IMG/VR virus record: IMGVR_UViG_3300042691_025932
Location: 1 to 31,139 of that record
Direction: 5' to 3' (one strand)
From: a virus
DNA length: 31,139 nt
The notes beneath the pieces are model-generated. The model did not search any database. It saw only the letters and a program-made list of their open reading frames with translations, and was not told the origin of the DNA. This document shows, in pieces, positions 1 through 6,136 of this stretch (positions are counted from its first letter, which is position 1; each line of letters starts with the position of its first letter). Position numbers and translations under genes: made by a program.

Positions 1-83
1 TTCGCTGTATGAATTTCGTGCCGCCACGGAATTGATCCGAAGACCTTTTTCGTGGCGTCACGAATATGGTGTTCAGCCGTCAT
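1..83 (-). CDS. Unidentified early protein, 3' end outside window
   Basis: An open frame starts at ATG 83-81, inside the last codons of the PP-loop gene upstream (11-base overlap), and stays open to the window edge. It begins MTAEHHIRDATKKVF and about 27 residues are visible, too few for a family assignment. The overlapping start matches the tight packing of the other genes in this operon. The reading frame is seen directly; that it is a real gene is inferred from context. Confidence 0.5.
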   Translation of the reverse strand, partial: MTAEHHIRDATKKVFGSIPWRHEIHTA

Positions 84-1050
84 AGCATCCACAGGGGATT
101 GGTGATTCGTCGGTTTCATCGAGGTAGTTCCAGAGCTTTCCTTGCGCATCGTCGTTGCTGTCCACATTCTCCCATCTGAGCGTTTGTCCGCCGAGTCCTC
201 GGCCCGGAGATCGGAGCACCGCTCCTTTTTCGATAGCGAGCGCACGGGCGAAGTATTCGGGGTAGTTCTTTTTCAGTTGGAGAATTTCGCCGCGCTTCAT
301 CGCGGGACAGAAGAAGCAGGAGCTTTTCCCTGGCTGGGTCAGGCCGTGCCGCTTGATCGCTTCGATGCATTCTTGCCTCCTCCATCCCCATTCGATCAGC
401 GCATACCATGGCCTTTGAATATCGGGACGGCTGCCCATTTCGTTTGCCGAGCGATGCGATTCCCCCGCGTCGAAGCCTATGGCTTTGATTGCTGGCGCAT
501 CGTTGACCGACCGGCCATTTTCGGCCAGCCACTCACTGATAGCCTTGCCGCCGTTGCTCCTGATTTTCGATGGGGCTTGCTGGAACGGGATGCCACGCGC
601 CCGCAGTTCCTTGACGAGCCTTCCGTCTTGGACTTCTCCTTTGTATTTGATTGAGCATCCGCGCTTTCCATAAGCCAGCGACGGCAGCATGTTCATCCGC
701 AGGCAGTTCTTTTCCAGTCCCTCGAATCCGCCTTGATAAGTCTTGCGGACAGTCTCGATTCCAATACCCCACCAGAGGCGGCACTGAGTATCCATTTCGA
801 GGACATGTTCGTAGGTGTACGGCAGTTCGCCGCCCGTATCAGCGAACAGGATCAGATCGGGCTTGATGTCACGCTCGCGGAATCCGCAGAGCATCGCCGT
901 CGAGTTCGTGCCACCCCCAAACGCTACGGCCAACAGCGAACAATTAGACGCACCTAACCCCTTGTCTTCCGTCACGCAATGGCGGCATGGCAGGTAGCGC
1001 CCGCACCCGCAGATAAGGTCTTCTGGTCGTGGATCGGGGTAGGTGGTCAT
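73..1050 (-). CDS. PAPS reductase-like PP-loop protein
   Basis: A 325-residue protein of the adenine nucleotide alpha hydrolase / phosphoadenylylsulfate reductase-like superfamily. The PP-loop is GGGTNS at residues 45-50 (family form SGGxDS), followed by LFADTGGE near 68-75. Cysteine pairs occur at the N-terminus (C14, C16, C22, C25) and near the C-terminus (SCFFCP, C245 and C248), and RGCSIKYK lies near 130-137; these could bind zinc or a cluster. Phages commonly carry such proteins in their early regions. Sulfate assimilation is unlikely in this setting, and modification of nucleic acid or a related sulfur or adenylation reaction is more plausible, but the substrate cannot be read from the sequence. 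It is the last complete gene of the leftward early operon. Its ATG overlaps the stop of a 22-residue ORF by ATGA. Confidence 0.82.
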   Translation of the reverse strand: MTTYPDPRPEDLICGCGRYLPCRHCVTEDKGLGASNCSLLAVAFGGGTNSTAMLCGFRERDIKPDLILFADTGGELPYTYEHVLEMDTQCRLWWGIGIETVRKTYQGGFEGLEKNCLRMNMLPSLAYGKRGCSIKYKGEVQDGRLVKELRARGIPFQQAPSKIRSNGGKAISEWLAENGRSVNDAPAIKAIGFDAGESHRSANEMGSRPDIQRPWYALIEWGWRRQECIEAIKRHGLTQPGKSSCFFCPAMKRGEILQLKKNYPEYFARALAIEKGAVLRSPGRGLGGQTLRWENVDSNDDAQGKLWNYLDETDESPIPCGCYDG

Positions 1051-1115
1051 AGGTCGTTCGGTCCACGGAATAGATCGCCTTGCGCGAGTTCGCGTTCTTT
1101 GGTGGTCATTTTCAT
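1047..1115 (-). CDS. Micro-ORF of 22 residues
   Basis: This ORF fits exactly into the gap between two genes. Its ATG (1115-1113) overlaps the TGA of the upstream gene, and its TGA (1049-1047) overlaps the ATG of the PP-loop gene, both by ATGA. The peptide is charged and begins MKMTTKERELAQGDLF. No family is recognised. Two flush ATGA overlaps suggest it is translated, perhaps only to couple translation through the gap. Confidence 0.42.
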   Translation of the reverse strand: MKMTTKERELAQGDLFRGPNDL

Positions 1116-1309
1116 GGCTTGGTCTTTCTGCTGATTCCGCGGCGTTCCATCTCGTCCCGGACGATGCCGAGCCGCCTGTGTTCCCAGGTGCCGCGTTTGT
1201 TGCTGAGCGGGTTATCCATCAGCGCGCCGTGGATGGCGGTGAGCGTTTTGTCAGAATATTGCCAGAGGGTTAGGCAATGCGCTGCGGATGGTCGGATCGT
1301 GCCGTTCAT
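1112..1309 (-). CDS. Small unidentified early protein, 65 aa
   Basis: A basic 65-residue protein beginning MNGTIRPSAAHCLTLWQYSD, with no family recognised. It sits between two genes that it overlaps by ATGA on each side (1309 with the 88-aa gene, 1112 with the micro-ORF). The exact fit of both ends and the shared strand support it as a real member of the early operon. There is no signal peptide or membrane segment. Confidence 0.6.
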   Translation of the reverse strand: MNGTIRPSAAHCLTLWQYSDKTLTAIHGALMDNPLSNKRGTWEHRRLGIVRDEMERRGISRKTKP

Positions 1310-1572
1310 TCGTCGTCTCCTTCCTGTTCACGTTGTATCAACTCCTGCTGTTGCCGCTTTGTGACGGTGGCGAATGCGTCGTATCGCTCGATGATTTCAG
1401 GAAACGCCGCGATGAGCTTGGACTGGTTCTCCAAATCCGCGCTGCCGAAACAGCGGCTCAGGTCTTGCACGAATGTCCCGCCGCGCCGCCACATTTCGAG
1501 GCGGATTTCGTAGATGGAGTTTTCGAGTTTGGGTGGAGGTTGCATGTAGATGGTTCCGGTTTCTGAGTTCAT
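1306..1572 (-). CDS. Small unidentified early protein, 88 aa
   Basis: An 88-residue acidic protein whose C-terminal third (KRQQQELIQREQEGDDE) looks helical or coiled. A longer frame runs upstream to 1824, but that stretch is the shadow of the exonuclease gene. The start chosen, ATG at 1572, overlaps the exonuclease stop by ATGA. The stop overlaps the next gene in the same way. Its place directly after a RecE-like nuclease hints at a link to recombination or replication, but no domain is recognised. Confidence 0.65.
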   Translation of the reverse strand: MNSETGTIYMQPPPKLENSIYEIRLEMWRRGGTFVQDLSRCFGSADLENQSKLIAAFPEIIERYDAFATVTKRQQQELIQREQEGDDE

Positions 1573-2426
1573 GGCGTTTCGGTGTAGGCGTAGTCCGGCA
1601 GGTCGAGTTCCACGATGCCGTCCCATTGGCTCGGCCAGGTGTCGGTTTCCAGGCATTCGGCGAAGCGGGCGATGCCGCTCTGGTATTGCTGCGAGCCGAG
1701 CAGGATGGCGGCGAATGGCAGTTCGATGACGGCCACCGTGAATGGCGGCTTGTTGGTCACGAAGATGAATTTGAACCGCGTGCGTTCCTCCCTGCTGGCG
1801 ATGTTCCAGCCGTCGAGATAACACCCGGCTTGGATGTGGTAGGAGTAGTCGAGGATGTGCCGTTGCAGCGCGCGTTTGTTTTCCAGCACGGATGGGGCGC
1901 AGGTCTTCAAATCCACCAGTGTGTCCACGGCGGCCGGCACGATGTCGATGAGTCCCTTGCTGGCGATGCCGAACTTGGTCTGATGGCGGAACGCCACCTG
2001 CGTCTGGGCGCCGTAAAGCAGGGCGGCCGCTATGTAGTGGTCGCGGACCGCATCGCAGCAGTCATGTGCTTCGGCGTGCGTGTCCTCGGTGACGATTTCC
2101 ACGCCGGCGGATTCCATCTCGGCGAGCCATTCCCGCGCTTCCTTCTTGCGGAAGTCGGCGTAAGGGGAAACGACATATCTCGATTCGAACTTGTCCGGTT
2201 CCAGCAGCAGGGTGTCCACCAGCGATCCGAAGGACATCGAGCGGGTCTTTTCCTTCTGCTTGCGGGCTTTCCACATGCCGGGATCGGCGATGAAGTCGGT
2301 GATGAGCGACTTGGAAACCGCCTTGCCTTGTGCGGTGTCGAGCGTGTCGGACTGGGTGATATCGTCGGAGCGGTAGATGGCGAACGGCACGCCGTGGTGG
2401 ATGCCGTTGTCGGGCCATGCGCTCAT
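1569..2426 (-). CDS. RecE-like PD-(D/E)XK exonuclease
   Basis: A 285-residue nuclease of the exonuclease VIII (RecE C-terminal) type, which would resect one strand of double-stranded DNA ends for single-strand annealing recombination. Visible signature: SFGSLVDTLLLEP near residues 65-76, where the family usually has a conserved SxxHxxxLEP-like helix, then GLID (D161) and VDLKT (D172, K174), forming the metal-binding D...DxK core. It overlaps the upstream unidentified gene by 4 bases. In many phages such a nuclease is paired with an annealing protein. No Erf, RecT or Rad52 homologue is recognised in the window, so the neighbouring 136-aa protein is the candidate partner. Confidence 0.85.
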   Translation of the reverse strand: MSAWPDNGIHHGVPFAIYRSDDITQSDTLDTAQGKAVSKSLITDFIADPGMWKARKQKEKTRSMSFGSLVDTLLLEPDKFESRYVVSPYADFRKKEAREWLAEMESAGVEIVTEDTHAEAHDCCDAVRDHYIAAALLYGAQTQVAFRHQTKFGIASKGLIDIVPAAVDTLVDLKTCAPSVLENKRALQRHILDYSYHIQAGCYLDGWNIASREERTRFKFIFVTNKPPFTVAVIELPFAAILLGSQQYQSGIARFAECLETDTWPSQWDGIVELDLPDYAYTETP

Positions 2427-2833
2427 GCGGCACCTCCCGTCATCTCGGCGCGGCGAGCGCGGGCCAGTTCGGGGTTTGGCTTGGCGTTGATACGCAGGCC
2501 GGTGGTGGTCCCTCCGCCCTTGCCCGGTCTGCGGATGCCGTCTTGGACGTAGAGTTCAATATCCTGTCCGATCCATGCCTTCGTGTCCGCGCCGAATGCT
2601 GCCGATAGTGTGCGGCGGTTCGTCGCGTTGAGGATCATCTGCTTCGGGATACCGTTGAACGCGAGCGAGAAGAGGCACGCTTCCTTGCGCCCGCCTTCCA
2701 TCTCGACGTCGTTATTCTGAACGACGGCGTTGATCTTGACCTTGACCGGGCCGACGCCGAGGAGGTCTTCACTTGCCAGCCATGGGCTGGTCTTCATGCC
2801 GGAAACTTTGCCGGTGTAGGGGGTTGAGTTCAT
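2423..2833 (-). CDS. Conserved phage protein beside exonuclease, possible ssDNA-binding
   Basis: A 136-residue protein resembling an unnamed phage family found next to recombination nucleases. Characteristic stretches are ATNRRTLSAAFGADTKAWIG (roughly residues 70-89) and a C-terminal basic, glycine-rich GKGGGTTTGLRINA. I recall family members only as hypothetical proteins. An OB-like beta fold and single-strand binding or annealing role would suit the position before RecE-like exonuclease, but that is inference. The stop overlaps the exonuclease ATG by ATGA. Confidence 0.72.
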   Translation of the reverse strand: MNSTPYTGKVSGMKTSPWLASEDLLGVGPVKVKINAVVQNNDVEMEGGRKEACLFSLAFNGIPKQMILNATNRRTLSAAFGADTKAWIGQDIELYVQDGIRRPGKGGGTTTGLRINAKPNPELARARRAEMTGGAA

Positions 2834-2925
2834 GGTTGGATGAGAATTTTCGTGATGATGGCCAAGACGATGTAAGCCACGCCGAGGATGGATGTGTGGA
2901 GCAGTGCGCGTGTTGTTGGTTTCAT
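2830..2925 (-). CDS. Single-span membrane peptide, 31 aa
   Basis: The ORF begins MKPTTRALLH, followed by a hydrophobic stretch (ILGVAYIVLAIITKILI) that would cross the membrane once. It is locked between two genes by ATGA overlaps (start 2925 with the stop of the 87-aa gene, stop 2830 with the ATG of the 136-aa gene). The hydrophobic segment and both exact junctions make it more convincing than most ORFs of this size. Function unknown. Confidence 0.6.
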   Translation of the reverse strand: MKPTTRALLHTSILGVAYIVLAIITKILIQP

Positions 2926-3185
2926 ATCCGCGGAATAGGGCGTGTTTCCCACTCGACCATGGCGGCCCGGTTGGCCTCGGCCGCGAAATGCAGGGCGTCG
3001 CGGACCATCCCGAGGAAATAGAACAGGCCCGTGAGTGTTATCAGATAGCAGATGACCCCCAGCGCCATGCTGTCCATGGCGACTCTGACGGACCACACGC
3101 CGGCGCAAACCGTGGCGGCGAGGATCATGGCGGCCTTGAGTGCCGCATGTTTGGCTTTTGATTGGAGATGGATGGATCGTTTCAT
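2922..3185 (-). CDS. Two-span membrane protein, 87 aa
   Basis: An 87-residue protein with a basic N-terminus (MKRSIHLQSKAKHAALK) and two hydrophobic segments, about residues 18-36 and 40-60 (MALGVICYLITLTGLFYFLG). It is part of the early operon. A small early membrane protein could act in superinfection exclusion or modify the host membrane, but no family is recognised. Start 3185 follows a purine-rich stretch and overlaps a possible 23-residue ORF. Confidence 0.6.
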   Translation of the reverse strand: MKRSIHLQSKAKHAALKAAMILAATVCAGVWSVRVAMDSMALGVICYLITLTGLFYFLGMVRDALHFAAEANRAAMVEWETRPIPRI

Positions 3186-3253
3186 GGTGAGTTGAGGTGT
3201 TCCCTGCCGCCTTCGATATTTGCCTGGCGTGATCGCGTTTGGGCATTAGCCAT
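3182..3253 (-). CDS. Doubtful micro-ORF in 111-base gap
   Basis: The gap between two early genes (3186-3296) holds a 23-codon frame starting MANAQTRSRQ. Its TGA overlaps the next ATG by ATGA. It may be a translated leader, or the gap may simply carry a ribosome binding region (AGGCGGCAGGGAA precedes the next gene). Only the junction supports it. Confidence 0.22.
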   Translation of the reverse strand: MANAQTRSRQANIEGGREHLNSP

Positions 3254-3296
3254 TGCTGGCACTTGGTCGCCACCCAGTAGGGCGGCAGGGTGATTG

Positions 3297-3488
3297 TTAG
3301 CTTTCGCAGAGGTGGAAATTGCCGATTGGTTCGCGGATGCCGCGGCGTTGCCAGAATCCGTCGCAGGCCGCCGCCATGTCTTTTGAGCCGATCCAGCGGG
3401 TGACCGGCTTGAATCCCACGGTGTGGCGCATGGTCGGGCGCATGGTCGGGCGCATGACACGGCCCTTGTATTTCTTGAGGCGGTTCAT
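3297..3488 (-). CDS. Small unidentified early protein with MRPT repeats
   Basis: A basic 63-residue protein. Residues 12-23 are three imperfect four-residue repeats (MRPT, MRPT, MRHT) encoded by a 12-base tandem DNA repeat. The rest (GFKPVTRWIGSKDMAAACDG and onward) is globular-looking with two cysteines. No family is recognised. The start at 3488 overlaps the HTH gene stop by ATGA. A longer frame on the same strand (3182-3460) is compositionally a shadow over this stretch. Confidence 0.5.
   Translation of the reverse strand: MNRLKKYKGRVMRPTMRPTMRHTVGFKPVTRWIGSKDMAAACDGFWQRRGIREPIGNFHLCES
3426..3457. repeat. 12-bp tandem repeat, 2.7 copies
   Basis: On the plus strand GCGCATGGTCGG occurs twice in tandem (3426-3437, 3438-3449) and starts a third copy (GCGCATGA, 3450-3457). 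The unit is a multiple of three, so copy-number change would add or remove MRPT units without shifting the frame of the 63-aa gene. Confidence 0.8.
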
Positions 3489-3694
3489 GGCGTGGCGAGT
3501 TTGTAGCTGGCAATGTTTGCGCCGTTCTTTGTGCGGCGGATGTTTGTATCAATGCGCCATCCTTCTCTGCGGAGGTCATTGATCCTGGCGGCAAGGCGTC
3601 CGATTGACATATCCGATGCCTGCGGTTGAGTGATACTGCGGCCCTTTTCGAGTAGCCGTGCGATGCGTTCAGCTTGTGTCAGTTTGGTTTTCAT
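3485..3694 (-). CDS. Helix-turn-helix DNA-binding protein, 69 aa
   Basis: A 69-residue winged-helix-like protein. ARLLEKGRSITQPQASDMSI followed by GRLAARINDLRREGWRIDT matches the pattern of small phage HTH proteins: a helix, then 'ITQ' plus a recognition helix with the LAARIxDLRxxG signature, then a wing (NGANIASYKLA). A longer upstream frame is rejected because it is Arg/Pro-rich shadow. ATG 3694 overlaps the stop of the membrane gene by ATGA. It probably regulates transcription or initiates replication locally; the target is unknown. Confidence 0.75.
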   Translation of the reverse strand: MKTKLTQAERIARLLEKGRSITQPQASDMSIGRLAARINDLRREGWRIDTNIRRTKNGANIASYKLATP

Positions 3695-3843
3695 GGTTCG
3701 TGGTCGGGGAAAATCAGTTCGTCGTGGCCGAACGCGGCGTTGACCTCGCGGGCGATGGTTTGGATCGCGTTGATGCTGTCCTGCCACGCGATGAGCAGGG
3801 CGAAGGTGAGCAGTCCGGTGAGGGTGAAGATCAGGCCGATCAT
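3691..3843 (-). CDS. Single-span membrane protein, 50 aa
   Basis: A 50-residue ORF. The N-terminal 20 residues (MIGLIFTLTGLLTFALLIAW) are strongly hydrophobic and the rest is a soluble acidic tail. Start (3843) and stop (3691) both overlap neighbours by ATGA, making a continuous chain from the excisionase-like gene to the HTH gene. Function unknown; likely a small inner-membrane protein expressed early. Confidence 0.65.
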   Translation of the reverse strand: MIGLIFTLTGLLTFALLIAWQDSINAIQTIAREVNAAFGHDELIFPDHEP

Positions 3844-4034
3844 AGCGTGATGCAGTTATGTGTTTTCCTGATGGGTTTCGCCGCCCGCCGTGCCAGTTGC
3901 TCGCGGACCTTCGCCTCGTTGAACCGGATCGTGCGGCCCTCGCGGATGTCGGGAGTGATGATGCCGGCGCGCGTCCATTGCAGGATGCTTTCCTTGGAAA
4001 CGCCGAGCGCGGTGGCGAGGTCGGCGGGTTTCAT
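3840..4034 (-). CDS. MerR/excisionase-like HTH protein, 64 aa
   Basis: A 64-residue protein with a MerR-type helix-turn-helix and wing: MKPADLATALGVSKESILQW, then TRAGIITPDIREGRTIRFNE, as in AlpA or excisionase-like proteins and helix_turn_helix_17 domains. The tail is basic (ARRAAKPIRK). Near an integrase such a protein is a natural candidate for recombination directionality factor. An early transcription regulator is equally possible. It overlaps the RHH gene by ATGA. Confidence 0.75.
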   Translation of the reverse strand: MKPADLATALGVSKESILQWTRAGIITPDIREGRTIRFNEAKVREQLARRAAKPIRKTHNCITL

Positions 4035-4225
4035 GCCTCGGTGCCGGTCAGTTGTTTCCTGATCGCCTGCTCGACGAACCCGGACAGACTCATCCCGTTC
4101 CGGGCCGCGGCTCGTTTGGCGAGTTTTACGGCGTCGACCGTCAGTGAAAGAGACGGGGTGATTCGGGTGATGCCGCTCTTGGGGCGGCCGGGCTTTTTCT
4201 TGGGGGATTTAAGTATCGCGCTCAT
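4031..4225 (-). CDS. Ribbon-helix-helix regulator, leftward
   Basis: A 64-residue protein with a basic tail (SPKKKPGRPKSG, AT-hook-like GRP core) followed by a ribbon-helix-helix domain: TRITPSLSLTVDAVKLAKRA then NGMSLSGFVEQAIRKQL. Arc/MetJ-like proteins bind repeated operators as dimers through the beta ribbon. It is the first gene of the leftward early operon and faces a similar protein on the other strand, so the pair is a candidate lysis-lysogeny or autoregulatory switch. Confidence 0.8.
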   Translation of the reverse strand: MSAILKSPKKKPGRPKSGITRITPSLSLTVDAVKLAKRAAARNGMSLSGFVEQAIRKQLTGTEA

Positions 4226-4350
4226 TGCTGTCGCAAATAAATACCTACGGAATACCTATGGCAACAACATTTTTCGTGGGTATTGTGTAAGTAATTTTTC
4301 TATTGACAAAAATCGGTTGATTTCATTGGCGCCCGGCGCGATTCTTAGTC
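4226..4350. promoter_or_regulatory. Divergent promoter/operator region between two RHH genes
   Basis: This 125-base, locally AT-rich region separates the two divergent RHH genes. It holds two direct copies of ATACCTAYGG (4241-4250 and 4252-4261, 11 bases apart, about one helical turn) and a third, inverted, diverged copy (CGTGGGTAT, 4275-4283). Such spacing suits RHH dimers binding side by side. TTGACA (plus strand, 4303-4308) and TTGTCA (minus strand at about the same place) are possible -35 boxes. I see no strong -10 box. Binding is inference. Confidence 0.6.
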
Positions 4351-4545
4351 GTGCCCCATAACCCAACAAAAAAAACAAAAAGGCCCGGACGGCCGCGAAT
4401 GAGAGAGGAGAATAAAAAAGTTCGTCCTAATTTCTCATTGTCTCACGATGCGCTCACCCTCCTGCGGTGCAAGGCCGAGGAACGCGGCGAGTCGATGTCC
4501 GGCCTGCTGGAGCGGGTGATCCGCGACCACATCAGTGGCATGTAA
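4351..4545 (+). CDS. Ribbon-helix-helix regulator, rightward
   Basis: This is the only plus-strand gene supported in the window. GTG start at 4351 gives 64 residues with a basic tail (PTKKTKRPGRPRMR) and an RHH domain (VRPNFSLSHDALTLLRCKAE, ERGESMSGLLERVIRDHISG). Length, tail and domain parallel the divergent gene, suggesting an old duplication. An ATG at 4399 would drop the GRP tail, so GTG is preferred because the parallel gene keeps it. It runs toward, and nearly meets, the integrase gene (10-base gap). It could be the lysogeny-side repressor. Confidence 0.75.
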   Translation: MPHNPTKKTKRPGRPRMREENKKVRPNFSLSHDALTLLRCKAEERGESMSGLLERVIRDHISGM

Positions 4546-4555
4546 TATCCCGCTC

Positions 4556-5626
4556 TCAGCGTGCCGCGAAATAAGCCGCCCCGGCATCCGGTGTGACGGC
4601 GCGCGCATAGAAGCTGAAAAGGGTGCGACTTCCCGCCGTGTGACCCATCACCGCCTTGGTGGCATCCTCCCCCTTCCATGCCAGGTAGTGGCTGGCGAAG
4701 CTGTGGCGGGTGCAGTCGTTCATGTGACCGACACCAGCGGTCTTGCGGATGCGCTGCCATGCCTTCTTCCAGTTGGGCGCGTGGACCGGGCCGTGGTCGG
4801 GATGGCCGGCGATGAGTTGGCCCAGTCGCGGCGTGATCGGGATGATGCGGTCGGTGCCGGTCTTGCTGGCCTCCTGCCGCACATGGATCGCGCCATCGCG
4901 GAAGTCGCGCCAGTCGAGCCGCATGATCTCGCCACCGTCGGCGCTCGGCCGGATGCCGGCGTAAAGCAGCACGGCCACGCAGCGCGTCTCTTCTGGCGTG
5001 TTGCAAGCGGCCAGCAGCGCGTCAACCTGGGCGGCGGTGAGCAGGTCGGGGCTGGCATCCCGGTGGTGGCGTTCCCGGTGGGAAAGCACGGCTTTGACGT
5101 AGCGCGTCCGGTGGTCAATAGAGGATCGTTTCAGGTCGCGGCCCTCGGTGATCGCCCGCTCAATGGTCGGCGCGTCGATCTTGTGGCAGCGGGTGGCGAG
5201 GAACCACGCCGGCAGGTAGCGCCAGAGGTTTTCGACGTCGCGCAAATAAACCTCGCTCCACCGTTCCTCGTTGCTGGCCGTGGCGCGGTCCAGCCGGGCT
5301 TTGAACGTCTCGGCCGGGCCGGTAGCCTGCGCCCGTTCCGCGGCCTGTCTGGCGGCATCCAGGAGGGAAATGCCCGTGCCTTCCAGAATGCGTTCCGCCT
5401 CGGCCGCCTCGGCCGCGAGGGTGGCCGGGATCAACGCCCCGCGTAGCCCGCTGCCGTAGGTCGACCGTAGCTTGCTGGCGAACTTCTGCGCTGGTGCTTC
5501 CGTGGCAAACGTCTTGCGGTGACGTTCCCCGTCCGCGCTCAGATACGCGGGCACGTTGACAACCCAGCGTGAGCCTGCCTTGTAGGGGTCAAAAACGGGG
5601 ATTTTTGGCATGTGGCAATCTGCCAT
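4556..5626 (-). CDS. int: Tyrosine recombinase (phage integrase)
   Basis: A 356-residue tyrosine integrase. Catalytic residues: R226 (YAGIRPS), K255 (ASKTG), R307 in TRHSFASHY, H329 (MGHT) and Y340 (FSFYAR). The usual HxxR of box II reads DCTR, so the first histidine is replaced by Asp. I associate this with integrases of Verrucomicrobiota and relatives with an LRHSFASYHLA-type box. N-terminal 130 residues should be the arm-binding and core-binding parts. The gene starts next to the att region, the usual int-attP arrangement. Start is 5626 or the ATG at 5611 (MPKIPVF); no clear ribosome binding site decides. Confidence 0.93.
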   Translation of the reverse strand: MADCHMPKIPVFDPYKAGSRWVVNVPAYLSADGERHRKTFATEAPAQKFASKLRSTYGSGLRGALIPATLAAEAAEAERILEGTGISLLDAARQAAERAQATGPAETFKARLDRATASNEERWSEVYLRDVENLWRYLPAWFLATRCHKIDAPTIERAITEGRDLKRSSIDHRTRYVKAVLSHRERHHRDASPDLLTAAQVDALLAACNTPEETRCVAVLLYAGIRPSADGGEIMRLDWRDFRDGAIHVRQEASKTGTDRIIPITPRLGQLIAGHPDHGPVHAPNWKKAWQRIRKTAGVGHMNDCTRHSFASHYLAWKGEDATKAVMGHTAGSRTLFSFYARAVTPDAGAAYFAAR

Positions 5627-5654
5627 CCCTGAGCCACTCTCTCAAGTGGCAAAT

Positions 5655-5666
5655 GTGGCACAACGC
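5655..5666 (+). repeat. Integrase arm-site candidate, left copy
   Basis: GTGGCACAACGC, identical to 5826-5837 on the other side of the tRNA-like core. A GTGGCAAA element lies 9 bases before it (5646). Repeated short sites on each arm are typical of integrase N-terminal domain binding. Confidence 0.6.
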
Positions 5667-5722
5667 AGCGCGCTTGGATGTTTTTAACCGCACGAAACCA
5701 CCCGGAAAGGCCCGAAAATACA

Positions 5723-5769
5723 TACCCCGGCATGGATTCGAACCATGGACCGTTTGATTAAGAGTCAAC
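5723..5769 (-). other. Partial tRNA-Lys(CUU), att core identity block
   Basis: On the minus strand this reads from the anticodon arm to the discriminator: anticodon loop CTCTTAA (5764-5758, anticodon CTT), variable region, T-arm CATGG-TTCGAAT-CCATG (5747-5731), acceptor strand CCGGGGT (5730-5724) and A73 (5723). No D-arm or matching 5' acceptor strand lies upstream, so it is not a complete gene. A phage core with the 3' half of a tRNA rebuilds the host gene on integration. Confidence 0.8.
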
Positions 5770-5825
5770 TGCGACCCTTTATGGAATAAAGGATTCCGGG
5801 CCATGAGGCGGAATGTGGCACATAG

Positions 5826-5837
5826 GTGGCACAACGC
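5826..5837 (+). repeat. Integrase arm-site candidate, right copy
   Basis: GTGGCACAACGC, exact direct repeat of 5655-5666. A further GTGGCACA begins 11 bases upstream (5815), so both arms carry a pair of sites. Confidence 0.6.
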
Positions 5838-5863
5838 GACAAAAACAACTCAACCCCAGAGGG

Positions 5864-6136
5864 TCAAGGCAAGGAATAAACAGTCGTGATTTTCCCATCG
5901 ATATTGATGGACCTTGATTTGAGTTTCCCCTCATTGGATCGACGCAGGAGGTGGGCGCGGATGGAGGCCAGTGTTCGTGTGCCGCCAGCCTTCACATGCT
6001 GCTCATAGGTCATTTTAGCGGTGAACTCATCCGGTCTGATTACATCCTCGGCAAGCTCGGCCAGGATTGCGTCGATGCCGCTCACAGCGGCCCGTGTGGA
6101 CTTATCCAGTCGTTGCCCTCTCTTATGATTTGCCAT
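5864..6136 (-). CDS. Small unidentified protein, 90 aa
   Basis: A basic 90-residue protein (MANHKRGQRLDKSTRAAVSG...). Its C-terminal part (MTYEQHVKAGGTRTLASIRA, then a basic helix and a GKITTVYSLP strand) could be a small winged helix. It is the last gene of the rightward block before the att region. ATG 6136 has GGAA a few bases upstream; ATG 6145 (MERMANHK) is possible. The longer frame to 6250 is shadow of the phosphoesterase, which overlaps the start by 55 bases. Confidence 0.65.
   Translation of the reverse strand: MANHKRGQRLDKSTRAAVSGIDAILAELAEDVIRPDEFTAKMTYEQHVKAGGTRTLASIRAHLLRRSNEGKLKSRSINIDGKITTVYSLP

Larger units (their letters stand above)
5627..5863. other. Phage attachment region (attP candidate)
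   Basis: A 237-base non-coding stretch between the integrase and the 90-aa gene. It contains the 3' part of a tRNA-Lys, repeated GTGGCA elements on both sides (5646, 5655, 5815, 5826; another at 5612 in the start of int) and a perfect 7-base inverted repeat with 3-base loop (CCTTTAT 5776-5782, ATAAAGG 5786-5792). A core flanked by arm repeats beside int is the standard attP structure. Phage genes on both sides argue against attL or attR of a single integrated prophage. Confidence 0.78.

Noticed and set aside
1473-2552. 359-aa plus-strand frame
   Set aside because: Shadow of the exonuclease and neighbouring genes, with atypical composition and no recognisable domain; all neighbours are chained on the minus strand.
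5721-5800. Complete tRNA-Lys gene
   Set aside because: The T-arm, anticodon arm and 3' acceptor strand are present, but there is no D-arm or 5' acceptor strand upstream, so it is only a partial att copy.
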